Positions 33,199 through 45,121 of a stretch of DNA of 64,000 nucleotides are shown here, piece after piece. Under the pieces are notes generated by a model. It was given only the letters and a program-made list of their open reading frames with translations, did not search any database and was not told where the DNA came from. Source of the DNA: Knufia peltigerae (taxonomy: Eukaryota > Ascomycota > Eurotiomycetes > Chaetothyriales > Trichomeriaceae); assembly GCA_030247855.1 (NCBI GenBank), contig JAPDRN010000016.1, positions 124,001 to 188,000 on the forward strand, written 5' to 3'. The stretch's first letter is position 1, and each line of letters starts with the position of its first letter. Position numbers and translations under genes: made by a program.

Positions 33199-34903
33199 AT
33201 GTCGGAAGCCTCCCTACCAACGCATGCGAAGGACAACCCTAATGTGTCGGCGGACGGCGCACCCTCCAAGAATGCACTGAAGAAGGCACAGAAAGAGGCC
33301 GAAAAGGCCGCAAAGAAGGCTGCGGCCAAAAAGGCGGATGAGGAAAAGAGGGCTGCGCAACAGGCCCAGGCGGCCGAGGACACCGCCAAAGACAACTATG
33401 GCGCTCTGCCAGATGATGCTGTCCAAATCACACACCTGAAGAAACTGGGCCCTGAGGATGTTGACCAGGAGGTCACCGTTATTTGCAGAGTCCACAACAG
33501 CAGAAGTCAGTCTGCGAAGCTGGCCTTCCTCATGCTGAGACAGCAAGGCAAGACCATCCAGGCCGTCGTGGCAGCAACCGGAGACGCAGTCTCGAGGCAG
33601 ATGGTCAAATGGTCAACCAGTATCAATGTGAACTCTTTCGTACGGGTGACCGGTCTCGTCAAGAAGCCTGATCCTCCTGTCGCATCAGCTACAATCAGCG
33701 ACCTCGAACTCCATGTCAGAAAGATCTACCTCATCTCTTCCGCCGCCGAAGTGTTGCCTATGCAAGTCAAGGACGCCGAACGACCGCCGCCAGCTGTGGA
33801 ACAAGAAGGACAAGTCGATGCTGAAGGTGCCCCTGTCGTCACACTCAAGACCCGACTCGACAACCGAGTGATTGACCTGCAGACGGAATGCAACCAGGCC
33901 ATCTTCACCATCTCCAGCGCGGTCGAGGGTCTTTTTGAAGAGTACATGCGGAAGAGCGGATCGAGGAAATTCAATACTCCCAAACTGCTTGGTGCAGCTA
34001 CGGAAGGTGGAAGCGGCGTGTTTGAAGTCAACAACTACTTTGGCAAAAGCGGTTTCCTAGCACAGAGTCCTCAACTACACAAGCAGATGCTCATCGCTGG
34101 AGACTGCGAGAACGTTTTTGAGATTGGACCTGTCTTCCGTGCAGAGAACAGCAACACGCATCGACATATGACAGAGGTAACATCATAGCCCGCACTCTTT
34201 CCTCTCCTTCTGCTGACTCCTTGTATAGTTCACCGGTCTTGATTTCGAAAAGGTCTTTGATCATCACTACCATGAAGTCCTCGACTTCGCAGAGAAGCTC
34301 ATCGTCTTCATTGTCACGGAGCTGAAGTCACGATACAAGGACGAGATTGCAGTTGTTCAGAAATACTTCCCCAAGGCCGGTGACTTCCACCTCAAGGACG
34401 GAAGGGCGTTGCGACTGAAATACTTTGACGGTATCAAACTGCTCAAGGACGCCGGCGTCGACACCACGGAGCAAGACAACTACGTCACTGATTTGACTAC
34501 GGCCCAAGAGAAGAGACTTGGTCAGATCATTCGCGAGAAGTACGACACCGATTTCTACGTCCTCGACGAATTCCCCATGTCCGTGCGACCATTCTACACC
34601 AAGCCACACCCGACAGACCCGAAATTGTCCAACTCGTACGACTTTTTCATGCGAGGCGAGGAGATCATGTCGGGAGCTCAACGGATAAACGATGCCGCCG
34701 AACTGGAGGCTTCGATGCGAAACAAGGGCGTCGATCCTGCTTCTGACGGGTTTTCGGATTACGTGAATGCCTTCAGACAGGGGTGTCGACCACACGCCGG
34801 TGGTGGTTTGGGCTTGAACCGTATCGTCATGTTCTTCCTGGGTTTGGACAATGTTCGACAAGCAACACCGTTCCCTCGTGATCCTCAACGATTGAGACCG
34901 TAG
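33199..34903 (+). CDS. dps1: Cytosolic aspartyl-tRNA synthetase
   Basis: 550 residues in two exons, 33199-34176 and 34229-34903 (52-base intron). It charges tRNA-Asp in the cytosol. Seen: a Lys/Ala-rich helical N-terminal extension (residues 25-65), typical of eukaryotic AspRS and able to bind tRNA; an OB-fold anticodon-binding domain beginning VTVICRVHNSR; the class II core with FLAQSPQLHKQM, motif 2 as EIGPVFRAENSNTHRHMTE split by the intron just before FTGLD; and motif 3 as GGGLGLNRIVMFFLGLDNVR followed by PFPRDPQRL. The plain Asn where many enzymes have Glu/Asp before R in motif 3 (GLNR) is seen in fungal forms. No defect. Confidence 0.96.
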
Positions 34904-35203
34904 AGGCAGCATCCATTCCATGGCGAGCGCAGGTTAGATTTCGAGACGACAAGATACGATATCTGCTAGTAGATGAAAGGCTTGTTGCGATAGGGTAAAA
35001 ACAGCTTAGGTATGCCATGACATAGACAAAGGGGAAAAGGCAATGAGACCTGATGTTCACAGTGTGAATTTTTCGTTTGGTGGTATATATGAAACTAATC
35101 CTTGATCGCATTCGCAACAGGTGTCGAATCCTATAGTTGGTGTTCTTGTATTAGCATGTACCTTGACAATTCTCTCTATTCCTCTCCATCTCATGTGGAA
35201 ACA

Positions 35204-35728
35204 TCATTGCAAGATGGTCATAGAGGGAAGAGGTGAGACATCAAGGAGGAAGTGGTGAGGAGGTGAGTTTGTTTTCCCTATGGGTAAGAGCATAACAGCA
35301 AGTAACAAACGTACCACATAGACCTGGTACAGTTTGAATTTCAACTGTCCTTGTTGGCCTTCTGCCATGACGGCCCTGGCGGCCCACTCACAAGTCACGG
35401 CTTTGCCGTTCTTGAGTCCGTAATCGACAGTCCCGTAGAGCATGAGTTCGTTGGATCCAGCACCAAATGGGAAGATTTTGCTCAGTTTATGTTTGCGTGA
35501 CTTGATGGGCCCGGACCAAAGACCTTGTCGTAGAGTCAAAATCCCTTCGTACCCTTTGGTCTTTTTCGCTCCCATGGCGAAATCGGCGTCGGGCAAAAAC
35601 GATTGCGCGTAGTCCTCGTGGGCCGTAGGGTCGTCGGAGACGGCGTAAAACCTTTCAAAAAAGGCAACGATCCTCGGGTCGACCTTCATGTCCGCCGGAG
35701 TGGCGCCCGTGTACGTTGAAGTAGACAT
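35204..35728 (-). CDS. NTF2-like (SnoaL-type) protein
   Basis: About 150-174 residues. The start MSTSTYTGATPADMK at 35728 is chosen because the conserved fold begins just after it, although the frame is open upstream to 35935. Seen: IVAFFERFYAVSDDPTAHEDYAQSF, FAMGAKKTKGYEGI, LRQGLWSG, SRKHKLSKIFPFG, LMLYGTVDYGLKNG and WAARAVM, the helix-then-sheet pattern of the NTF2/SnoaL superfamily found in many fungi as small cytosolic proteins of unknown function. The last 35 residues are uncertain: a GTACGT donor at 35314 suggests an intron, so the true C-terminus may differ from the open frame. Confidence 0.75.
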   Translation of the reverse strand: MSTSTYTGATPADMKVDPRIVAFFERFYAVSDDPTAHEDYAQSFLPDADFAMGAKKTKGYEGILTLRQGLWSGPIKSRKHKLSKIFPFGAGSNELMLYGTVDYGLKNGKAVTCEWAARAVMAEGQQGQLKFKLYQVYVVRLLLAVMLLPIGKTNSPPHHFLLDVSPLPSMTILQ

Positions 35729-36186
35729 ATTGCCGTTGAGACTATTGGTGGTAGATCTGCTCGCAAAGAGTCCAGGGCGTGTAGAGATACGGTGGGTGTG
35801 GGACGTAGCTATAACAGATCGACCACTGCGGACGGGAGAATACGAATGTAAAAAGAACAATAGCAAGGGATACGCATTGAAAAGGAAAAAGAAAGAACTA
35901 TGGTCGGACGCTTCGACTTGGTTCTGCTTTTTCAAGCCATCGGATCACAAAGGGAGAGAGGGCACGATGGAGTTCGGGATGCGGGGATTCTCGTACATAG
36001 CCGAGGGCGGATGAGTGGGAACGGATGATGCACGAGGCTGAGGCTGTAGACATGATCTCAACGGAGTACTAAAATCGCCATCTTCATTTCGAATGAGACT
36101 CTTGCCTACCCAAATATGACAAGGCACTCCCCTCTGTTGGCAGAATTGAACCTTCGATAAGAAAGCCAAACAGTGAGGGAGCGGTC
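35729..36186 (+). other. Intergenic / 5' leader
   Basis: 458 bases upstream of the NTF2-like gene and downstream of the next minus-strand gene. A partial copy of the GGAGTAC-type motif is at about 36061. Nothing else recognised. Confidence 0.4.
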
Positions 36187-37415
36187 TCAACCATCCATCT
36201 CGTAGTATGTTCCTTTGCGACCAGGCACCGTAAACCCACCATCACCCGTCGGTTTTGCTGTGAATGATGATGGAGCCGGACTTCCCTGAACTTCGGCACT
36301 TTGGGGTCGTGTCCAATACAGTGGCGCTGGCGACGTCGTGCTGGTGGTCATTTCGTCAGCCGCCAGCTCGGACTTGTGGCCAGACCAGGCTGGGCTTCGC
36401 ATGTCCAGGTCGGTGGGTGAACCTGACTGTGGGCGCTCAGAGTCAGTCACAGGGGGTGTGGATGGTTCTCCCTCCTTTTTTTCTTGTCTTCGCTTCTTAG
36501 ATCTGACTACCACCCATCTGAGAAGGAACAGTAGGAAAATGGCGCCGGCTGCTGATCCGAAAGCTATTCCAATCTTTGCACCTTTGTCAAGACCAGTCTT
36601 TGTCACTTTTGGGGTATTTGTCGGGAAGAGAACCACACCTGAGCTGTTTGTGCTTGTTGCCGTCGACGAAGAAATAGCAGACGAGGATTGACCAGTATTC
36701 GACGCGCTGGCAGACGCTGGAGGCAGTAGGTTTGTTGAGCCTGCGGAGGAAGATGTGATCGAGGTGAGTGCATGTTCAGACGCGTATGCCGCCACATCTT
36801 TCCAAGTTACACTCATTTCCAGAGACGCCGGTAGAGCCATGATGTTGTTGAGAACGGACGCATCGGTGAAAGCAACCGTCCTCGACTCCATGGCCGAGGG
36901 ACAGGCACAAGGCGAAGGTGTAGTGACGGTGCTTCCGCTATCTTCGCATGCTACCCATTGATCTGAGGTGCCATTGCAGTAAACGAGACCTGCCCATGTT
37001 TGATCTGTGACAATTAGATACCGAAGCGATTCAGACCGAAAGAAACACACTTGAGAAGTCACCCTTTCCGGGACAAGTTTCATCTTCGTAGTCAGGGTCA
37101 GTGCAACCGGCTAGATAAGTAACTCCATCTTTGAGTGTCAGCACTCAACTTGGCGGTGACATGTTCGAGGGTCGCCTCACATTGACTGTTGTAGCAAGCG
37201 TGCGATGAAAGGCACATATCACTGCTCTCGCAACATGATTTGTGACTGATGGCAGCATTGCCGCACGGGAGAAAGCTGGATGGCGCCTCACTTCCACTGA
37301 TGTAGTAGCAGGTGCCATTGGAGATATCTGGGTCAAATCCCGCCATGGCGTGAAGAATGAGGATCGTAGGGAGAAGGAGATGGAAGGCCAGATGGACTGT
37401 GGATGGGGCAAACAT
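36187..37415 (-). CDS. Cysteine-rich single-pass surface protein
   Basis: 366 residues in three exons, 37181-37415, 37063-37110 and 36187-37004 (introns of 70 and 58 bases; joined length in frame). A signal peptide is clear (MFAPSTVHLAFHLLLPTIL, cut near residue 25). The ectodomain has a Cys-rich head (CYYISG, LPCGNAAISHKSCCESSDMC, then SGCTDPDYEDETCPG, WAGLVYCNGTSDQWVACED) and a Ser/Thr-rich stalk, followed by one membrane span (IGIAFGSAAGAIFLLFLL) and a basic stop-transfer RSKKRR. The cytosolic tail of about 100 residues is Ser/Pro-rich. This is a common filamentous-fungal family, sensor-like in plan, with no proven function. The small middle exon (48 bases) is easy to miss. Confidence 0.82.
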
Positions 37416-37759
37416 GTCGCAAAACCAGAATGGCGCAGCTGTGTTACAGTGCAGTCGAGATTCACTTGTGCTGCAGTTGGCAATTGGCAGGATGAAGCGA
37501 TAGTGATACTTCGCTTGATTGTGGTCGAGGACGTGATCAAGGATAGTCGAGAGCAACGTACTCTTCCACTAGGCGACCTTCTCTCATCTATCATCAAGGA
37601 TGCCCGTTACTGTACTTTGGCCTGGTGTTCGTCGTCCGTACCAAAGCAGTGTCTAGAGTGGTTGAGTGGTAAATTACCTGTACGTTGCCGGGCTTGTGTG
37701 ACATTGGCCTCGATACAAAAAGACATATTGTTTACTGTCCTCAAAAGCTAGTCGAGTCT
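37416..37759 (+). other. Intergenic
   Basis: 344 bases; promoter of the surface-protein gene and 3' end of the Gemin2-like gene. Nothing recognised. Confidence 0.35.
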
Positions 37760-38892
37760 TCACACCATCCCAGAAGCCTCGTTCCAGTTCGTCCGGAGAT
37801 CCAAAAGGTCTCGCTGGCCATAGACTTCGCCCACGACAGTAATGATCATGTCCAAGGTCATCTTGGTCAAACTATCCATCTCTGAGCTTCCCATTCCTTC
37901 GGCCCCTTGAAGTTCTCCCTCGTGAGATTCTCCAGTTTCGGACGGACATGAGTCCTCAATCACTCCATCCGTTGTTTTCTGGAGTATTTGCAGTGCTCTC
38001 TGTGCCAGCGCTCGAAGTTCTCCAATGTCATCACTAGACAACTCTCCTCGATCTCTACATTTTCCTAATATTGCCCAAGCCCAGGCGCCAATGCGACCAG
38101 TCAATGATTCGTCCTTGCTGAAAAGAAAATGGTTTAGCTTCATTCGAAGAAACTTCACCAACTCCAAAACCGTCTCCGGATCAAAACAGGCAACCTGAAC
38201 AGGGTGAGGATTGCAAGCTCGCATGTGAGCCTCCCATTGTGCGCGCGCCTTCCGCGTCGACGCTGGAAAGGAAATGAACTGTGAAGAAGCCAGCTCTTCG
38301 ATGCTGGACAATGGAGGAGTGCACCGCATTGTGGCTTGCACCAATCGAAATTGCGTGAGCAGCGAGTCGTAATAGTACTGCTGGGCCAGAGGATACGTCG
38401 GTTGGCTAGCGACAGAAGCCTTTGCCACCCCAGTATATGCTCCATCGTAGTAATAACCGCCTTCTTCTGGTATTGCATGTGGATCTTCCAATTGGTTTGT
38501 CGGTGCCGTCAGGATGTGAGGAACGCCTTTGGCTTCGGATCTGGTATAGCATAATCAGCGCACGTCCAAGCAAAGGCAGAAGGCAGTAACCAGCGTTCGA
38601 AGTCTCAGAGAGATAGAAGACGTAGTGCAATATGGACAACATACCGAACCATGCGGAGGTAATCAATTCCATCCGCGGCTGGGCCATAGAAGAGTTCTTC
38701 GTCGTCGCAACCAAGGCCAGGGAATGCCCCAGCCTGTCCAGAGTATTCTCCGACATAAGGGGTTTCCTCGAGATCCTCGTCTTCTTCGTCCGAGTCCTCC
38801 CAAACATTGTGGACGTCTTTCGAGGCCTGGCGTTTCGGCAAAGGAAGATCCCCAGGCTCGGGAGAAGAAGTATTACGTCGCTTTCGAGACAT
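37760..38892 (-). CDS. Gemin2/SIP1-like protein
   Basis: 342 residues in two exons, 38645-38892 and 37760-38540 (104-base intron). A basic-acidic N-terminus (MSRKRRN, then WEDSDEEDEDLEETPY) is followed by a helical body: FISFPASTRKARAQWEAHM, ETVLELVKFLRM, SLTGRIGAWAWAILGKC, ELRALAQRAL, and near the end MIITVVGEVYGQRDLLDLR. The W-A-(I/L)-L plus L-R-x-L-A pattern and the terminal G-Q-R-D-L block match the SIP1/Gemin2 family, which holds Sm proteins during spliceosomal snRNP assembly. Identification rests on remembered family patterns, not a search, so moderate confidence. Confidence 0.7.
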
Positions 38893-39625
38893 GATGACAG
38901 ACTTTCAACCCATGGTAGAACTACCAGTGCCGCAAGAGGCAAGGACGTCGCTACCTGATGTACCAGGGACGTAAAATGTTCTAGCGGAGTAAATATGTCG
39001 TTTGGAGCGGATCACGAAACTGCGACTGGGATAGTTTTTCTGGTTCAAATGACGGCTATTTTTGAGTCTTGATGTCATCCGCGTATACCAGGTCGCGTTC
39101 ATCTACTACATACAATCTATTTCAATTCTTCTCACTTTATTAATCATGTCACAACGTATCCAATCCTTGTACGTGAACTGAGCACATCGGTCTCGAAAAG
39201 GCTGCTCAAGATCCACATCTCTCTTTGGGTCGATAAGACCAACGAAGTCCGCAACTCCGCAAGCGTGAAATTAATTCACAAAAAGTCCGCAGCTTCAAAG
39301 TCCGCATGGTTTCCGCTCATCATTATGTCCCAAGTAGAAAGTGCTACCTTGAAAATGTTTTCTACCAGGTGCTCGAGAAAGGTTGGCTACAGAATTCGTC
39401 TCACGCTTCTTCACTGTTATTTTGTAATACTTCCACCTATCTGAGAACGAGTATTGCTGCAGGTCAAGAGATTGGATAGTTGGGCACCTGTTCTATTCCA
39501 TTGCACCATTTCTATTCCAAATCTACCCCTTCTCTCATCCTTGCGCCCTAGTTGGTACTGTCTCTTGGCCGACTCTTGTCACTCTACCCACCTATGCAAC
39601 ATCCTCAAACCGCTGAAGACGAAGA
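38893..39625 (+). promoter_or_regulatory. Divergent promoter region, Gemin2-like / short-chain reductase
   Basis: 733 bases between start codons. Three copies of AAGTCCGCA occur within about 62 bases (39245-39306), with a related ACTCCGCA between the first two. A pyrimidine-rich leader precedes the reductase ATG. Confidence 0.5.
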
Positions 39626-40549
39626 ATGAACATGTCGTCCAAGAAGAAACTTACCATTTTGATAACTGGTTGTTCAGAGGGAGGCATGGGTGCCGCTTTG
39701 GCCATGGCCTTCCACAAGGGAGGGCACCATGTCTACGCGACAGCACGAAATCCATCCAAGCTATCGACACTGACTGCACAGGGTATCAGAACAATCACAT
39801 TGGATATAACCTCTGAGTCATCCATCGCGTCCGCCGTCTCTTCAGTTTCATCTTCACTGCCAGAAGGAAAAGGCCTCGAAATGCTTGTCAACAACGCCGC
39901 GGGTAGCTACACGATGCCGATCGCAGACGTTGCACTTGACCAGGCGAGAGCTTTATTCGATCAGAATGTTTGGGGTCACATTGCCGTGACGCAAGCATTT
40001 TTACCTCTTCTACTTAAATCCACCACTGGTTCGTCTATAGGTGGTCATCCCATAGGCGAGGCTCTGATAGTCAACCACACCTCGGTAGGATCGGTGACAG
40101 CCCTACCGTTCCAAGGGGTTTACAATGCTTCCAAAGCCGCGCTAGCCATGCTTTCCGAGACGATGCGTTTGGAGTTGGCGGCCTTTGGGATACGTGTCGT
40201 AGATCTCAAGACAGCAGGAGTTAGGACAAACATCATTTCCAACAACAATGTCAATTCGAAGGCCGATACTTTGCCCCAACACTCGATATACCAACCGGCA
40301 AGGGAGGTGGTGGAAAAGGCCATGAGTCAACAAGGCCTCGTCGAAATAGGTATACCCGCGGGGCAATGGGCGGAACAGGTTTCGGGACTATTGACCAGGG
40401 ATATCCCTCCCGCAGTGATTTGGAAAGGGGAGAGTGCTTTGATGTCCCGCATGGCTACCTTATTGCCATCTAGGTTGCTCGAGGGGACTCTCAAGAAGTT
40501 GACGAGGTTGAACGAGGTGGAAGGATTGATCGAGAAGAGTAGAGCATAA
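39626..40549 (+). CDS. Short-chain dehydrogenase/reductase, Ayr1-like
   Basis: Intronless, 307 residues (a second ATG two codons later is equally possible). Seen: the NAD(P)-binding motif ITGCSEGGMGAALA, LVNNAAGSYTMP, catalytic Ser in NHTSVGSV, and the Y-x-x-x-K pair in GVYNASKAALAM. Wording and length resemble 1-acyldihydroxyacetone-phosphate reductase (Ayr1), an NADPH enzyme of lipid droplets and ER in ether and phospholipid synthesis; SDRs are hard to assign by eye, so the specific substrate is inferred. A C-terminal stretch with SRMATLLPSRLLEG could associate with membrane. Confidence 0.85.
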   Translation: MNMSSKKKLTILITGCSEGGMGAALAMAFHKGGHHVYATARNPSKLSTLTAQGIRTITLDITSESSIASAVSSVSSSLPEGKGLEMLVNNAAGSYTMPIADVALDQARALFDQNVWGHIAVTQAFLPLLLKSTTGSSIGGHPIGEALIVNHTSVGSVTALPFQGVYNASKAALAMLSETMRLELAAFGIRVVDLKTAGVRTNIISNNNVNSKADTLPQHSIYQPAREVVEKAMSQQGLVEIGIPAGQWAEQVSGLLTRDIPPAVIWKGESALMSRMATLLPSRLLEGTLKKLTRLNEVEGLIEKSRA

Positions 40550-41751
40550 AGTCACCTTGTCTACTCAAACGACCTTTTCTCCCGTTCAAACGATCGTGGC
40601 TTGCTGAAAATTGGGGGCTGCGATGAGTTTACCGCCGTAGAAGAGTGGCGCCTAGAGTTGTCAAGAGGTGGGATCGTCCGTTGAGTGGTGAAATATTGCT
40701 TTCAAGATAGCACGGAGAATAGAGGCGTTGCCACAAATATAGGTATTTTGCCTCTACTTTCATGAGCGCAAAGCTGAACGACCATTCATGCTTCGACCTT
40801 TGATTCCCCAGGGAGAGGAAATCTACTAGTGCCTGAGTGAATCAATGTGTCTAATGATCAATGGAACTCGGAGCCTGAAAAAATTGGTCTATTAGCTACT
40901 GTTACACCTAACAATCAAGACGAGAGTACATCTCTTCGGCTCTGATAGATATTCTTTTATCTTGGCATATCAAGCAATAATTGAACTGTTCTGAGCTCTC
41001 GGCACGCTCACGCAGATGGTGCCACTTGTAAGACGACCCGCTCGCAACTCACTGGAAGTATTATCTTCTTTTCACTATTTTTCCATTTATCAACGTCGTT
41101 TGATCTGGTTTTCTTGCCCCGCGGACAGTTTCATATGCTCCTGCGCAGGTTTACGCCAAGATCAAGCCATTGTAATTGGAGAAGATTAGATAGACTGACA
41201 CTAGCCCGGGACCAAAGGACAGTAGCTCGAAGAGATCAACGCTTTATTCAACGGTCAGGTGGCAGGCCGCTTGACCCACCTTACCGAAGAAGAGAAACGG
41301 GTTCTCGATGACCGTATCATGGGTCAAGGGTCATTTGCCAAGGCTAGAAAGTGCTAGCGTCTTCGGATTCCGTGGAACTGGAGAGAAAATTCAGTAGCAA
41401 CGAGGTTTGAGCATCTCGCAGGGACTGTGAGGTGTGGCGAAGAAGGAAGGGGGACAATGCGGCCCCTTGAAGGAACTTGGCGCCGAAAGAAGTTAAGGGA
41501 ATCGAGACTGTTTGCTGTAGCAGGAGGCGTCTATGAGCGGGCGTATAACGTGTGTGGTTATAGACATTGTCATATATACGATTTGACACTGACTAGGAAG
41601 GGAAGAAGAAAGGACAAGATCTGGCCGACCCAGAAATATAGATGCCTCCAGGTAGAATAAGTGACAGGAGGAGAAGATAGATGTGAGCACCAACAACATC
41701 GGTACTCTCTATCGGATCGTCCTCATTACTGACAAAACCACATCAGAGAAA
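40550..41751 (+). other. Long intergenic region
   Basis: 1.2 kb between two convergent genes. No full gene recognised; one coding-looking piece at 41226-41357 is listed separately. Confidence 0.4.
41226..41357 (+). other. Possible terminal exon of a small unrecognised gene
   Basis: After a possible acceptor (CAGTAG at 41220-41225) the frame reads LEEINALFNGQVAGRL, then THLTEEEKRVLDDRIM and ends at a stop at 41355-41357. The charge pattern is helix-like and protein-like, more so than its surroundings. A donor-like GTAATT lies near 41170, but I could not connect a start codon in frame. It may be a real last exon, a gene remnant, or chance. Confidence 0.25.
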
Positions 41752-44251
41752 CTAACTTTCAGGAAAGAAATCAAAAGTTCCGTCAAGGAATGCTTGATCA
41801 TAAGTCCACGCGTTGAAGAATTCGTCAAAGGGGTCAGCAATACACCCCCGTTCGGCATCAGAACCAGGATGAAATGAGTTGAGCCTGGGTCCTTCCTGGT
41901 GACAAGACTCTTCGTGGATGCGAAATTGCCGTAGATTCTCCGGACTCAAGTCGTTGGACAGGACCGAGGACGCCCATATATCCACTTGCCACTGTGTGGC
42001 CAGAGATTGAGTCGCTCGAATGGCACGATTGGCCCAATCCCAGTTGGAGTTCATTTCATACAAGCTTCGGAGGCAGATCTCGAAGCGCCGCATGGCCTTC
42101 CTTCTCCCCACAAGGTCGGCCGTCTTGATGTCGAGAAGGTGGATAATGGCCGCGGTGAAGGCCGGATGGACGGCAGATATTGGCATGCATCGCTACAGGC
42201 AAGGGGTGTCAGCGCCAGCCAGATCCTAGGGGAGGGGGTTTGGGGGTGTTCGGCGACGACGGGGTACACAATGCAACAACGGGCCATGGTACTGACATTG
42301 GTGAAGTTGTCCCTGTATATGCGCAGAATGCTTGAGATTTTGGCTGCCGAGGTTTGACAGGATCTGGAGTGGATATCCCCTCCGTCGGGATCATATTCTC
42401 CGCTGCTCTGACCGCGATAGAGGACTCTGAAGAACGGGCGGTGCAGAAGGATGATCGAGACGTGGTACTGGAGGCTTTACGCAGCAGTAGAGGCTCTACG
42501 TCAGAACGCTTTTGCTGTGTTTAGGGTGAGGGGGTTCTGAGTTTATGTTTCGACGACTTACTGAAGCTGGTACACGTACGGAGGCGAAGGCTGAAGACTC
42601 GACTCGGAGATCTTGAGACTCTTAGGGAGCTGGTCGAACCATCTCACCAACTGCAGGTGCGTTCTGGTGATTCGGTCAACCTTTTCGCGCTCGTCCCACG
42701 TCGGCCTCTGGGCATACCTACTCCTCGTGAGCAAACGACAGAGGTGAAGAAATATGGAAATAGCACCTGTCCAACTTACAGCTGGTCGACGACTTCGGAG
42801 GTGATAATGAATATCTCGCACATCTGCATGGCGTTCTCAGTTATGTGCGAAGTAGGCCACGGTTGAGAAATCCTGAGCTGCTCTTGGGTCAGGCCCACCA
42901 GGGCGCGATCCTGGGCCTTGGGCCTGGCTGTGGTGATGTTGAATTCTTGAATACCCGCTGGTCTCCCCATCCCTAAACAGTAAAGCCTTATGATGGACGT
43001 CAGCGTCATATCCTGGAGGGCCCTCAACTCTGTATAACGATGGGACCGGTGGGGAGGGCGGCTGACATACTTGTCCAAGACATAGATTCCCCAGAATGCT
43101 ATCTTGCGAGCTTCGACGTCCTCCTCTGAGATGATGCCTCGGGAAATGTAGGCGGAACAGTCAGAATGCAGTCCCAGGTTCATCGCCATCCTCGAAGCCA
43201 TGCCGATGTACATGAACCCCAATCCTTCTCTGTCCAGCGAGGCCCAATAGAGCCCCAGGAGGCCTGCCGCCTGGACGGTCGACGTTGTCGGAGCTTCGTA
43301 TTCGTGATGAAGCATGGTTCGCGCCTGAGCCACGAGCGTCTCGCCCGCGGTGTTTGCATCCGCTGGGTTCGTTCTCAGTTCCGGTCGGGACGAATAGCGC
43401 GAAGCGAACCCCAGCATTGCAGTCAGCAGCAGAGGTGTGCAGAACCGGCCGCTCTTATGGACGTAGAGATCCATCACGAAAGACTCCCGCGCCACGATAT
43501 ACTGCCAGGAGTTCTGCCACCTCCAATAGAGCTCCAACAAGTGATCCCGAAGCTCATCAGACGGTTCGAAGAAGTCGGGCATGGCACGAGCTGCAGCAAC
43601 CCCTCGACTCCGAGCATCAACTGAAGATGCCACTCTCAAAGAGTGGTTCTGGATGATGCTGAAGTTACTGGAGGCGCCAAAGAAGCGCAGCTCACCAGCG
43701 TCTCCTAAGGTGAAGCAGCCAAGGGCGTCCGCGAGATCATCCACCTCTACGTTCTCATCCATACTGGCAACCGGACACTCATCGCGAGCGATGCTCCCAT
43801 CACGATCTATACTGTCATGTCCGGAGGCACTGGGATAGTCGCGGCCGTTCGTCGCGAGGGCCAGCATCTCTTCGAGGCTTGCAATGCGTCCTTCTAGTCC
43901 CATGATGTAGGCATTACTCGGTCGTCTGTGCAATCTGTCAGCTCGAGGCCTAAGGCCAAAGTAGGTTCTAGGTAGATGTGAAGTACTTTCGCTTGCTCTC
44001 CGCCCGGCTGTATTCGCACTCATCGCCACGGTAAATGCAGGCACTGCAGTTGGGCCGACGCCCATCGCACTGATGGACAGACAAAATTAGCCTGAGCCAT
44101 TCAAAACCCAAAGGCACGGCGAGGGGTTGAAGCTCATGAGGGCTCGGCCTTGGGCTTGACAGATTCTTACCCGGGTTCTTTTGGTTCGACAGCCATTGCA
44201 TGCAAGTGTCACCCTCCTACGCACAGGTGGATCGAACGTTCCGGGAGCCAT
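41752..44251 (-). CDS. Zn2Cys6 transcription factor, nirA-type
   Basis: 669 residues in seven exons: 44171-44251, 43987-44069, 43071-43934, 42780-42986, 42562-42717, 42297-42474 and 41752-42192 (introns 52-104 bases; total divides by three). The zinc cluster is split by intron 1: ACNGCRTKRTR, then CDGRRPNCSACIYRGDECEYS, giving the full C-x2-C-x6-C-x6-C-x2-C-x6-C spacing. HRRPSNAYIMGLEGRIASLEEM forms the linker and coiled coil. The fungal middle domain shows AFWGIYVLDKLYCLGMGRP and, after further introns, LHLQYHVSIILLHRPFF. This layout is that of the nitrate/nitrogen regulator NirA group. It is divergent from the nitrilase gene, which makes it the first candidate to control it. Confidence 0.88.
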
Positions 44252-45121
44252 TGCTTGCGGCGTCTTGGACCAGGCAAGATTAATGCATTGTTCGCACGCC
44301 GCTGGCTCCGACACTGTGGATGACGGGGTCAACGTTTGGACTTCTCGTCGCGGGTCTGCGAATATGGAAAAGGAGAGAAATCCACCGAGCATTCATTGAT
44401 CCAAATCTTCCCTTACTGGAGCAGAGGTGGGGTAAATCAGCCGTCCCACAGACAGATAAATTGAAACCCTGAGGAACAGACTTGACGCCCATTCCTCGGT
44501 AGGAAAGCTACGGTCGAGTGGCGCCGAAGCCTGATAGATCACCTGTTCGTTGTAGGGGCAAGTAACCCTAAGTTATCAAGCAGGAAGGCTTATCTATCGC
44601 TCAAGCACAATCATAGTCGGGGCCCTCCTTAGCACATGAACTAACCGGCGGCAGGCTGGGGAGGGAGTAGACGGCTTCAGCGACGTGCCGCGTCATCAAC
44701 CTGATGTAGGGCACTTCCGACCAGGAGTCCCCATCCCCATACCTCCGCGCCCAAGACTGGTCACCCCGCAAAATCGCGAGAGACAGGAAGCTGACCAGGT
44801 CGGATATTTGATATCCGGTTGATCATTTCGACTTCGTTCCTGCGGCCCGGGCGGACCGATTGATGCAGTTTCCGGATAATTGATAACCTGATAAGACGAA
44901 ATGTCAAGAATAAGGACGGACGGACGAGACTGAGGGGATAATGTGTGTTTATAAACCCCAGGGTTGAAGGAGCAAAATGGCAACGAGGCAAATCGAGAAA
45001 GATAATGACCGACCAAGCATCGGAATCTTGTAACTCAGACCTGTCCGTGATATCGCTACCAACACGATCGGCTTCAGGAAGTTTCGCCTCAGACGAACAA
45101 CAGCATCGACCGAGTGGAAGA
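44252..45121 (+). promoter_or_regulatory. Divergent promoter region, nirA-type regulator / nitrilase
   Basis: 870 bases between the start codons used here (753 if the nitrilase starts at 45005). It holds the palindrome at 44801-44817 and a further TTCCGGATAA near 44871. Confidence 0.55.
44801..44817. promoter_or_regulatory. Inverted CGG...CCG palindrome, candidate Zn2Cys6 site
   Basis: CGGATAT-TTG-ATATCCG is a perfect 7-base inverted repeat with a 3-base centre, placing CGG and CCG triplets 11 bases apart. Zn2Cys6 factors bind such everted or inverted CGG pairs. The half ATATCCGG occurs again at 51061-51068, before the aldoxime-dehydratase-like gene. Confidence 0.45.

Noticed and set aside
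34328..34921. 197-codon frame antisense to the aspartyl-tRNA synthetase
   Set aside because: Shadow of a highly conserved coding exon; no family resemblance.
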